From JBAPRR01 sp049281195 (GTDB lineage Bacteria; Actinomycetota; Acidimicrobiia; Acidimicrobiales; CAVXTF01), in the NCBI GenBank assembly GCA_049281195.1, contig JBAPRR010000401.1, positions 1-10,080 on the forward strand: DNA of 10,080 nucleotides. The letters run 5' to 3'. How positions within the stretch are numbered: position 1 is the first letter of the stretch; each line of letters starts with the position of its first letter. This document shows, piece by piece, positions 1 through 6,062 of the stretch. Under the pieces are notes generated by a model that saw only the letters and a list, made by a program, of their open reading frames with translations, was not told the origin of the DNA and did not search any database. The translations under genes and the position numbers were made by a program.

Positions 1-1185
1 CACCTGGGTGACGAGGGTCGCGAACAGTGCCCGTAGTCGACGTTGGTCATACGTAGGAGCGCACAGGTAGAGCGTGTTGTTACCGTCGAGTAATCGCGTC
101 GCGTGAATGGTGCCCTGTCTCTGCACTGTTGTCTGGGCGTTGGCGTTGGTGTTGGCCGTTTGGAATTGCCACCAGGGATCCACGGCCGGTGACTCCGATG
201 CGGCGACATCGGGATCGGCAAATGCTTCGATCACGGTCTCGGCGGTCGTAAAGACGGCAGACCGTTGACGTTCGTCACGTCCGAGGGTGGCGCGCAGTGC
301 CTGAACGGCCTGTGTCTCATGTGTGCTGTTGAGCAGTTCCAGAGGCAGGACGAGGTTCTGCTCGTCCACCCATTGCACAACATCGGTCATAGAGAGTCCG
401 TTCGTGGCGGCTGCAAGGAAGAGGGGCGCCAGCAGTTTCGCGGCCATCGAATACCAGAAGTCCCCGTCGTTCATGTTCGCCGCCGACTCGCGGGCAACTG
501 CCGCCAGGTCCGCTGACGTCCGGCGTGCACCGGTCCAGGTGCTGCACGCGGGGAGGGGCGACCACGCAGCGGTCGGGAGTCCGGTCGTACGTAGCGGGTC
601 GTAGAGGAGAACTTCCCCGGTTTTCGATCTTGCCTCCATCGTCATACGGGCAAGATCACCCTTGACCGAGGCTGCTACCACGGGACCTTCCCATTCCGTG
701 ATCGCGGGGGCGGCGAGCCGGGTGGTCTTTCCGCTCTGAGTCGGTCCGACAACGAGCAATGAGTGACCGGCCTCGGCCGCGATGGTGTGGCGCCCACACC
801 GACCGATCACCACCCGGCCCTTGGTTGGTCCTCTCACATTGAGCATGCGGATGTCGCGTGGACGGGCGAAGCGTGCGGAGGTTGACGGGTCGGGGCGTGA
901 AGCCACCCCTGATGAGATGCGGAAGAAGTTGGACAGTCCAGACATGTCGAATGGCCGGTTTGTCAGGGCGGTCTGTGCCCAAGGGCGTTGCGATCGGGGC
1001 CCGGGTTGGCGTTGGCCGGGGGAAGCAAACCCATGGGGCTGCGTCAATCGCTGGTTGTTTGACCGCGATCCGGGTCTTTGAGGTGAACGGCGATTCCGAG
1101 CGTTGATCGATGGACCACTGAGGAATCCGGCGCTCCCCACGACGATCGCGACAAGTGCCAGGACGACTACCACGGCGTCGTTCAC
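1..1185 (-). CDS. VirD4/TraG-like type IV coupling protein (partial, runs off left edge)
   Basis: The frame is open from a GTG at 1185 to base 1, giving 395 residues with no stop, so the C-terminus lies outside the window. Residues ~4-20 form one hydrophobic membrane segment, followed by an Arg/Gln/Pro-rich linker to ~118. A Walker A loop, GPTQSGKT, is at 147-154. SVKGDL at 173-178, YDP at 195-197 and a DFWYSMAAKLLAPLFLAAA stretch at 242-260 are typical of actinobacterial VirD4-type ATPases, which bring DNA-protein substrates to a conjugative secretion channel. The Walker B region is expected beyond the edge. The start is supported by GGGAG at 1193-1197, 7 bases upstream, and by the GTGA overlap with the VirB4-like gene. 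The family is clear. Whether the gene is intact cannot be judged here. Confidence 0.88.
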   Translation of the reverse strand, partial: MNDAVVVVLALVAIVVGSAGFLSGPSINARNRRSPQRPGSRSNNQRLTQPHGFASPGQRQPGPRSQRPWAQTALTNRPFDMSGLSNFFRISSGVASRPDPSTSARFARPRDIRMLNVRGPTKGRVVIGRCGRHTIAAEAGHSLLVVGPTQSGKTTRLAAPAITEWEGPVVAASVKGDLARMTMEARSKTGEVLLYDPLRTTGLPTAAWSPLPACSTWTGARRTSADLAAVARESAANMNDGDFWYSMAAKLLAPLFLAAATNGLSMTDVVQWVDEQNLVLPLELLNSTHETQAVQALRATLGRDERQRSAVFTTAETVIEAFADPDVAASESPAVDPWWQFQTANTNANAQTTVQRQGTIHATRLLDGNNTLYLCAPTYDQRRLRALFATLVTQV

Positions 1186-2594
1186 GCCACTTCTCCCTGT
1201 GTCTGTGCCGTTGGCTCGGACCGCGTGGCCAGTTCGGATCCCTCCGTCGGGAGTGCACCGTCGGTGTCGACCATGGACCGCTCCGTCGAGCCGAGGAGGT
1301 GCTGGACGAGAAAGGACCTGTTCGCGATCTTCCACAGAGCAACGCCTCTGCCGAGATGAGGGATGAGCTCACGCTCGGTCTCGTTCAATCCGAGTAGCTC
1401 GCCGGCCTGTGCGATCTCTCCCGGCGATTGGGCGTAGATCACCCGGGTCTCGGAGTCTGAGAGCAGACCTTCGGCCAGACCGACCTGTTCCGAACCGGCG
1501 GCCCCTACCGAAGTCAGGTCGGACAGACGGTGAAGCACAGCGATGTTGGCGACGCCCCACGCACGGGAGAGCTTCCAGGTCGATTGGAACCATCGCGCCA
1601 CCGAAACGTTGGAAAGGATCGCCCAGGCTTCGTCGATCACCACCAGCGTTCCGTTCTGACTGGGCCCTTCGTGGTTGTGCGCATCGTCGGTGGCTGTTTG
1701 CGAGTGGGGGATGACGTTGGAGTGCGCGATCGCTGCCTGCATCCACGCCGCAGCACATGTCATGAGCACCTGCAGCGCTGCTGAGTGGAACACGGCCGAC
1801 AGGTCGAGCACCACGAGGGATCCGTCGAGATCGAGGCCCGTACTGGTTGGTCCGTCGAACATTCCCCGCATGTCTCCGGCAACCAGACGACGTAGCTCTA
1901 AAGCGACCTGCCTTCCGTCAGCGGCCAGACCCTGGACGTCGGTGCGGATCACACCGGCGGACTCTGCGTCCGGGGTGAGCATCGCTTCGACCACCGCCGG
2001 CAACGTGGGAATGGCACCGTTTCGGCCCGAGACGAACTCGACCGCCAGATCTACGGCGGTGCGTTCAGAAGGTTCGAGCGATCGGCCCAGTGACGCCGCG
2101 GCGATCGAACACACGAGCTCGGCTCTTTGTCGTTCAGGTGCGTCTTCGGTTGCCGGGGCGTCAAGCGGATTAAGCCGCAGACTTCCGCCCGGACGGAGTG
2201 CGAGCGGCTTGACCCCCCACATGGAAGCGAGGGATCCGTACTCGCCCTTCGGGTCGACGACCCAGGCTTTCCTACCGAATGCAGCTTGACGCCACAGATA
2301 GGACTTGACGAACGCGCTCTTTCCACGGCCGATCTGTCCGATCACGACCATGTTCGGACTCGTCAGAAGACCTCGCCGGTACAACACGAACGGGTCGTAG
2401 GAAAAGGAGTCGCCGATCAGGTCTCTGCCGATCAACACGCCTTCGGCGCCCAGGCCCGGCTCTGTCGCGAACGGATATGCCGCGCCCAGGTTTCGGGTCG
2501 TCGTCTGATGCGCGGGTCGGCTCACCGGCCCAATTTGGATCAGAGACCTTGCCGGACTCCTTGCCGAGGGTAAGTGCCGGTTCGACGGGCGCAC
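1182..2594 (-). CDS. VirB4-like conjugative transfer ATPase
   Basis: This 470-residue ATPase resembles the actinobacterial VirB4-like proteins that power type IV secretion. A Walker A loop, GQIGRGKS, is at 86-93. DPKGEYG is at 114-120, followed by LRPGGSLRLNPLD (133-145). GDMRGMFDGPT is at 240-250, and the Walker B, LVVIDEAW, is at 317-324. The part shared with the family seems to begin near residue 36 (LGAAYPF). It lacks the large N-terminal VirB4 domain, as is usual for the short actinobacterial form. The GTG at 2594 has no clear Shine-Dalgarno. Another GTG at 2525 is possible. A coding-looking stretch in another frame starts at a TTG at 2661, so the true N-terminus is unsettled. It overlaps the coupling-protein gene by 4 bases and follows the HD gene by 60 bases. 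The function is well supported, the start is not. Confidence 0.85.
   Translation of the reverse strand: MRPSNRHLPSARSPARSLIQIGPVSRPAHQTTTRNLGAAYPFATEPGLGAEGVLIGRDLIGDSFSYDPFVLYRRGLLTSPNMVVIGQIGRGKSAFVKSYLWRQAAFGRKAWVVDPKGEYGSLASMWGVKPLALRPGGSLRLNPLDAPATEDAPERQRAELVCSIAAASLGRSLEPSERTAVDLAVEFVSGRNGAIPTLPAVVEAMLTPDAESAGVIRTDVQGLAADGRQVALELRRLVAGDMRGMFDGPTSTGLDLDGSLVVLDLSAVFHSAALQVLMTCAAAWMQAAIAHSNVIPHSQTATDDAHNHEGPSQNGTLVVIDEAWAILSNVSVARWFQSTWKLSRAWGVANIAVLHRLSDLTSVGAAGSEQVGLAEGLLSDSETRVIYAQSPGEIAQAGELLGLNETERELIPHLGRGVALWKIANRSFLVQHLLGSTERSMVDTDGALPTEGSELATRSEPTAQTQGEVA
1193..1197 (-). promoter_or_regulatory. Shine-Dalgarno site of the coupling-protein gene
   Basis: GGGAG on the minus strand lies 7 bases before the GTG at 1185, inside the last codons of the upstream VirB4-like gene. 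It decides the start, because no ATG near this point begins a good coupling-protein reading frame. Together with the 4-base overlap it implies translational coupling. Confidence 0.6.
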
Positions 2595-2654
2595 GGTGCC
2601 ACAGGTCCAGTGTGCGTCCGCCGACGTCGACCTTCGTAGAACGTGGGGCCCGAT

Positions 2655-3164
2655 CTACCAACGGAGCATGGGAAATGGTCGAAGAGGATGGCGGATCGCG
2701 TAAGCCGCCAGCGTCTGACCCAAGAAGCGATGAAAGCCACAGTACGGAAAAGTCCGAGTAGCCGCGTTGATGTCGGCCCGGCGCAAAGATCCTCTCAACC
2801 GGCCCAGCGCCACGTCTGTCCGATCGGCAAGTCGGAAGCTTTCGGCGACCGGATCCGAAAGGCGTCGAATTCGATGGTGGAATTCGATCATCATTCGGAG
2901 CTCGTTGACGTCGTCTACTTCGAACTCCTCCGCGATATGCAAAGACGGAGGCAGGTAGTCCACGGTTCCAGCGGTCCAGATACCGAGATCATGAGTGGCC
3001 CACGCCAGGGCCAGCAGGTTCGATGCAGTGACGCCCAGCATTTGCAGCTGGTAATTCAGCCCCCGATAGACATGGTTCCGATACGCGTGCCCATTCGCGC
3101 CCAGGAGTTCTGCATAGCGCGTCAGGACCGTGTCGATCACGTCGTTCGATGTCACCAGATTCAT
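2655..3164 (-). CDS. Small HD-domain protein (putative phosphohydrolase)
   Basis: This is a 169-residue protein with the histidine/aspartate pattern of HD-superfamily metal-dependent hydrolases: NH at 30-31 within YRNHVYRGLNYQ, the HD pair at 58-59 in ATHDLGIW, HH at 96-97 in EFHHRI, and an acidic RLADRTD at 111-117. The segment VDYLPPS (68-74) and the ending FPYCGFHRFL (139-148) fit a family of small, stand-alone HD proteins I recognise only by pattern. The substrate is unknown. The frame is open back to 3212, but the ATG at 3164 is preferred because the longer form would begin at a terminator, and the family-like sequence begins after this Met. The Shine-Dalgarno is weak. It ends 60 bases before the VirB4-like gene and may be co-transcribed with it. 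Confidence 0.75.
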   Translation of the reverse strand: MNLVTSNDVIDTVLTRYAELLGANGHAYRNHVYRGLNYQLQMLGVTASNLLALAWATHDLGIWTAGTVDYLPPSLHIAEEFEVDDVNELRMMIEFHHRIRRLSDPVAESFRLADRTDVALGRLRGSLRRADINAATRTFPYCGFHRFLGQTLAAYAIRHPLRPFPMLRW

Positions 3165-3210
3165 CCGCGCTGTTGACCCCGCCCGGCAGCATACCGAGGC
3201 ACACCCCGGC

Positions 3211-3239
3211 AAAAAGGGGCGAACGTCGACTAACGCCCC
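3211..3239 (-). terminator. Intrinsic terminator after the VOC gene
   Basis: On the minus strand GGGGCG (3239-3234) and CGCCCC (3221-3216) form a 6-bp all-G/C stem around a 12-base loop. TTTTT (3215-3211) follows at once. It lies about 95 bases past the VOC stop and about 47 bases before the HD start, so it should end VOC transcription and isolate the HD gene. The energy was not computed. Confidence 0.65.
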
Positions 3240-3332
3240 ACTCGGAGATATGGAGTGTGGACCTTGCCGGAGTCATTGCCACATGCCCGCTTCGGAGCTC
3301 AGATCCTTGCTGCTGTCTATCCGCGGTCGGAG

Positions 3333-3707
3333 CTACGGATGGACGACCCAGCAAATGCAGAACGGGTGCCCGGCCGGGTCCGCATAGACCTGGTGGTTGT
3401 CGATCGCGTCGGGCATCTCCTCTGCCGGTTTAAGCAGTGTGCCTCCGAGCGACATGACTTCGTTGTGAGCCACTTCGATGTCGTCCACCCAAAGATCGAG
3501 ATGGATCTGCTGTTGCGTCCCGTCAGGCCAATCCGGTGGGGCATGGTTAGGCGCAAGTTGGATCCCGAGAACGGGCTTGTCTTCCACGAACACCATGTGC
3601 CAGCGGTCGTAGACCTTGACTGTGCCGTTGAGTATCGCCCCACAGAACCTGCTCTCGGCAGCCAGGTCGGCTGAATCGAACACCAGGACCCGTTGGTTGA
3701 CTCTCAC
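3333..3707 (-). CDS. VOC-superfamily (glyoxalase-fold) protein
   Basis: This is a 124-residue single-domain protein of the vicinal-oxygen-chelate superfamily, close in style to 'glyoxalase-like' family 6 proteins. Two beta-alpha-beta-beta-beta halves can be traced. The first is RVLVFDSADLAAESRFCGAI (6-25), with MVFVEDKPVLGIQLAP (38-53) as its strands. The second is QQIHLDLWVDDIEVAHNEV (66-84), with VYADPAGHPFCICW (107-120). The conserved HLDLWVDD and DPAGHPFC signatures support the family. VOC proteins include lyases, dioxygenases and antibiotic-binding proteins, and nothing here decides which. The start is a GTG without a clear Shine-Dalgarno. It is divergent from the SRPBCC gene and followed by a terminator, so it is probably a one-gene unit. 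Confidence 0.8.
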   Translation of the reverse strand: MRVNQRVLVFDSADLAAESRFCGAILNGTVKVYDRWHMVFVEDKPVLGIQLAPNHAPPDWPDGTQQQIHLDLWVDDIEVAHNEVMSLGGTLLKPAEEMPDAIDNHQVYADPAGHPFCICWVVHP

Positions 3708-3808
3708 TGCGACAGTTTCTACTGGCCGCCGTACCGAATACCAGGCTCAAGCCCCCGGACCTCGTGCCTCATCAGTCGAGGTCATACCTGACGGGGACCC
3801 AGTACGGC
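3708..3808. promoter_or_regulatory. Divergent intergenic region, VOC and SRPBCC genes
   Basis: These 101 bases separate two genes transcribed away from each other, so both promoters should lie here. I cannot point to a well-spaced -35/-10 pair. The only useful element is GGGGA at 3793-3797, 11 bases before the ATG at 3809. The call rests on layout alone. Confidence 0.4.
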
Positions 3809-4300
3809 ATGTTGGATACGCTCCACAGAGTGCCGGCTCCGGTCATCGAGTACTCGGGAGTCCACGATTTCTCCCTCGAGCCCGGAGCGCTCTGGGACGC
3901 GATCGAGCGTTTCGACACGTTCTTCGCCTGGCTCCAGGAGTTCCGCATAGAAGGCAATGGGCTGACCGCCGGCTCCGTTCTCTTTGGCGTAGTTGCGCCC
4001 CCGGTCCCCTACCGGATGCGCGTTCGGGTAGAGATCCTCGATGCGGTCCGAGACCACTCCATTGAGGCCGCAGTGCACGGGGATCTGGAAGGTGTGGCCC
4101 ACTTGCTAACGGTCCCAAGGAGAACACGAGCGGGAACACCGGGCACGCGAGTCGAGATCGAGTGGGCAGTGGAAATGATGCAAGCCCCCATGCGTCTTGC
4201 GAGCAGATTCGCGTACCCGCTCCTACGTTTCGGCCACGACCGGGTCGTGGACGCGACGGTGGCGAGCTTCCGCCGTCGTGTGGAGGCGGACCAGCACTGA
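3809..4300 (+). CDS. SRPBCC (polyketide cyclase/START-like) protein
   Basis: This 163-residue protein has the outline of the SRPBCC ligand-binding fold. An opening strand, APVIEYSGVHDFSLEPGALW, leads into the helix WDAIERFDTFFAWL. A run of strands follows (SVLFGVVAPPVPYRMRVRVEIL, HSIEAAVHGDLEGVAHLLTV, GTRVEIEWAVEM), and a long C-terminal helix closes it (FGHDRVVDATVASFRRRVE). Such proteins bind hydrophobic ligands in a deep pocket. No catalytic residues can be assigned. The ATG at 3809 is chosen because GGGGA precedes it and the domain starts just after. A GTG at 3764 would add 15 residues without a ribosome site. It is the only plus-strand gene and meets the UbiA-like gene tail to tail with 15 bases between, so a lipid ligand is an appealing but unproven idea. 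Confidence 0.7.
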   Translation: MLDTLHRVPAPVIEYSGVHDFSLEPGALWDAIERFDTFFAWLQEFRIEGNGLTAGSVLFGVVAPPVPYRMRVRVEILDAVRDHSIEAAVHGDLEGVAHLLTVPRRTRAGTPGTRVEIEWAVEMMQAPMRLASRFAYPLLRFGHDRVVDATVASFRRRVEADQH

Positions 4301-4315
4301 CCCGACGGACAAGCG

Positions 4316-5074
4316 CTAGCCCAGGCGCGCCACAGCAAGGCCCGCGGCGAGAAGGACTATCGACCACGACATCATCGAAAGGCCCCGCTCGAGCGGCCGA
4401 ATGACGAACTGCGCATCGATGCGCTGACTTGTTCCGTCAGAAAAGGTCATCGTGCCGTCCAGACCCGTGACCTTCCGTCTCACCATCCGCGCCGGTGAAC
4501 TCAGCGCCCGCTGAGCCGCTGACAGGGCGAAGGCTCCCGCTGCGACTAGGACCGGCGCCAATGCCAACCGTTGCGCCTGCGCCACGTAGGCGGTGAGAAC
4601 GGGAAAGGCCCCCCACGCTGCGGCGAACCCGACATCAGTGTGCACGAAGCCACCGAACAGCTCCGCGTTGTATGCGACAACGAGCATCGGCCCAACCACG
4701 ATGAAAGGCACGAGAGTCCAGCCCACCTTCGCCACACCCGCGACACCGAGAGCGACGGCGGCCGCGAGCCCGACCGCCGATACCGCCACCAGCACCGGAG
4801 TGGGAATCGATGTTCTGAGGGGTCGTCCTTTGAGCTCGTCGAGAGCGTGTGCGGCCAGCCCCACGGCGAAGAAGAACGCGAGCAAAGTCGCCACAAGCTT
4901 CTGGGTGGAGACCTTCGGCGCTATCGAAGCTCCGATCACCACATACGAGAGCTCCCATGCTGTGTACGGGGGGTGCAGGAGCGTCCACCAGTCGCGCCAC
5001 CCCCCGCCTTTCGTGGCGTAGTAGGCGGGGCGCAGAGCCGGGCGGTCCTCAGGAGCGGGCATCGGAACTGGCAC
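4316..5074 (-). CDS. UbiA-like multi-pass membrane protein
   Basis: This 252-residue hydrophobic protein has about six or seven membrane segments (roughly 41-52, 59-76, 93-114, 118-136, 145-165, 170-188 and 233-250). HPPYTAWELSYVVIG near residues 34-48, AHALDELKGRPLRT at 75-88 and AYNAELFGG at 134-142 sit where UbiA prenyltransferases have their first Asp-rich motif and later conserved motifs. Only HALDE remains of the usual NDxxD, so prenyl transfer is uncertain. It may be a diverged family member. A soluble loop (~198-225) precedes the last segment. It starts at GTG 5074 or ATG 5062, both inside the end of the methyltransferase gene, so the two are probably translationally coupled. Neither start has a strong Shine-Dalgarno. 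The family call is moderate and the substrate unknown. Confidence 0.62.
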   Translation of the reverse strand: MPVPMPAPEDRPALRPAYYATKGGGWRDWWTLLHPPYTAWELSYVVIGASIAPKVSTQKLVATLLAFFFAVGLAAHALDELKGRPLRTSIPTPVLVAVSAVGLAAAVALGVAGVAKVGWTLVPFIVVGPMLVVAYNAELFGGFVHTDVGFAAAWGAFPVLTAYVAQAQRLALAPVLVAAGAFALSAAQRALSSPARMVRRKVTGLDGTMTFSDGTSQRIDAQFVIRPLERGLSMMSWSIVLLAAGLAVARLG

Positions 5075-5813
5075 TGCTGGAACCGCGCTTCCGACCCCAC
5101 ATGACCAGTCCCCCGCCCAGGCTCATGACACGCGTTCCGACTGGCTCGAAGCCCGCTCTCTCCCAGAAGGCAACAATCTCTTCGAGCGGGTACTTCTTGT
5201 AGTGCTCCGAGATACTCGGACCGAGGAACCGCCCGACATCGAACCACGCACCTCCGCCGGTCACGAGACCGCCGATTGGAAGTACGAGTCGCGTGTACAG
5301 CACCCACCAAGCGCGCCAGAAATGGTTGGGCGGCCGCATGAACTCGAGACTTGCTACGACGCCGCCCGGGCGGACGACTCTCGCCAGCTCTCTCAGCGTC
5401 GCCGCGGGATCAGGTACGTAACGAAGAAGGTAGGTGAAGCACAGCGCGTCGAAGGTCGAGTCGCGAAAGGGCAGGTCGTCAGCGTTTCCGAGCACGAGCT
5501 CGATCCGGCCGGTACGGCCGGCGGTGCGCACCCGCCTCTGCCCTTCCTCGAGCATCGCTCGAGTGAGGTCAAGACCGACGACCTTTGCGCCCACACGTGA
5601 CTCGAGCTGCAATGCGACTCCCGCGGTGCCGGTGGCCACGTCGAGCACCAGGCCGGGGCCGTCGGCAGACGCCCGTGAGACCATCAAGTGCCTCCAGCGC
5701 CTGTTCTGGCCGAACGACAGCAGCTCCTCGAGCCGGTCGTATCGCGCCGGGAGCGGGGTGAAGAGCTTTTTGGTGAAGCGGCTGGGCTCTGCCTGTATGA
5801 GGTGTGGTCCCAT
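5049..5813 (-). CDS. UbiE/COQ5-like SAM-dependent methyltransferase
   Basis: This is a 254-residue class I methyltransferase of the UbiE/COQ5 type. The N-terminal signature YDRLEELLSFGQNRRWR is at 25-41. SAM motif I, VLDVATGTAGVAL, is at 56-68. The acidic end of strand 2, VVGLDLTRAML, is at 78-88. GNADDLPF is at 109-116 and VVRPGG at 146-151. UbiE family members methylate demethylmenaquinone or a ubiquinone precursor. The extended region 160-205 (HFWRAWWVLYTRLVLPIGGLV) fits quinone-type members, but a paralogue acting on another lipid is possible. The ATG at 5813 is chosen because GGGAGGA lies just upstream. The frame stays open further up but looks non-coding. Its 3' end overlaps the UbiA-like gene by about 26 bases. 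Probably the first gene of a two-gene operon. Confidence 0.85.
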   Translation of the reverse strand: MGPHLIQAEPSRFTKKLFTPLPARYDRLEELLSFGQNRRWRHLMVSRASADGPGLVLDVATGTAGVALQLESRVGAKVVGLDLTRAMLEEGQRRVRTAGRTGRIELVLGNADDLPFRDSTFDALCFTYLLRYVPDPAATLRELARVVRPGGVVASLEFMRPPNHFWRAWWVLYTRLVLPIGGLVTGGGAWFDVGRFLGPSISEHYKKYPLEEIVAFWERAGFEPVGTRVMSLGGGLVMWGRKRGSSSASSDARS

Positions 5814-5816
5814 CGA

Positions 5817-5823
5817 TCCTCCC
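5817..5823 (-). promoter_or_regulatory. Shine-Dalgarno site of the methyltransferase gene
   Basis: GGGAGGA on the minus strand is 3 bases before the ATG at 5813 (core GGAGG 4 bases away). It is the best ribosome site in the window and fixes this start against the in-frame start 126 bases upstream. Confidence 0.65.
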
Positions 5824-5924
5824 GGCGCCCGTGACCTGATGGCCCCACCGTATAGGTGCCGTGTTCTGGACGTCGGCGCGACGACGGATCGTTCCACGGG
5901 CGAGGAGAACGTCGAACCGATCCC

Positions 5925-5968
5925 AGTTGACATGTCCAACTGATTGAAAATTGAAAATCACTACGTAG
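5925..5968. promoter_or_regulatory. Cluster of small inverted repeats upstream of the methyltransferase
   Basis: Three dyads sit side by side. AGTTG/CAACT arms flank 7 bases at 5925-5941. TGATT/AATCA arms flank 10 bases at 5941-5960, around a doubled ATTGAAA. CTACGTAG at 5961-5968 is a perfect 8-base palindrome. The patch is more AT-rich than its surroundings and lies 112-155 bases before the methyltransferase start. It may hold a promoter or operators, but I found no standard -35/-10 pair and the arms are short. Confidence 0.3.
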
Positions 5969-6033
5969 CGAGGTACCCAGTTTTCGCCCGAAAGATTCAA
6001 TCCAAGGGCGATCAAGCGTGCGACCTCGGTCTG

Positions 6034-6048
6034 CAGGGGTTAACCCTG
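6034..6048 (-). terminator. Weak terminator-like hairpin after the repeat protein
   Basis: CAGGG and CCCTG pair around TTAAC, 15-29 bases past the stop of the repeat-protein gene. It is well placed for transcription termination, but no T-run follows on the minus strand, so it may act only weakly or with Rho. Confidence 0.3.
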
Positions 6049-6062
6049 GGCTTGTTCAGTCC

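Larger units (their letters stand above)
5814..6062. other. Intergenic region (249 bp) between the repeat protein and methyltransferase genes
   Basis: No gene was found here on either strand. From right to left it holds a hairpin just past the repeat-protein stop (6034-6048), the AT-rich dyad cluster (5925-5968) and the methyltransferase ribosome site. It should contain the promoter for the methyltransferase and UbiA-like pair. Confidence 0.5.

Noticed and set aside
131..160. GTTGGC-type short tandem repetition
   Set aside because: It encodes an Ala/Asn/Thr run (ANTNANAQ) inside the coupling protein and is too short to be a notable repeat.
656..1372. A 238-residue minus-strand reading frame rich in Arg/Ser/Pro
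   Set aside because: It overlaps the coupling-protein and VirB4-like genes in another frame. Those frames carry Walker motifs and this one has no recognisable domain.
1675..2289. A 204-residue plus-strand reading frame
   Set aside because: It is antisense to the VirB4-like ATPase, with Ser/Arg/Ala-rich composition typical of a shadow frame and no motifs.
3165..3212. A longer N-terminus for the HD protein (16 extra residues)
   Set aside because: It would begin at the T-run of a terminator, and the extra Cys-rich residues do not look like family sequence.
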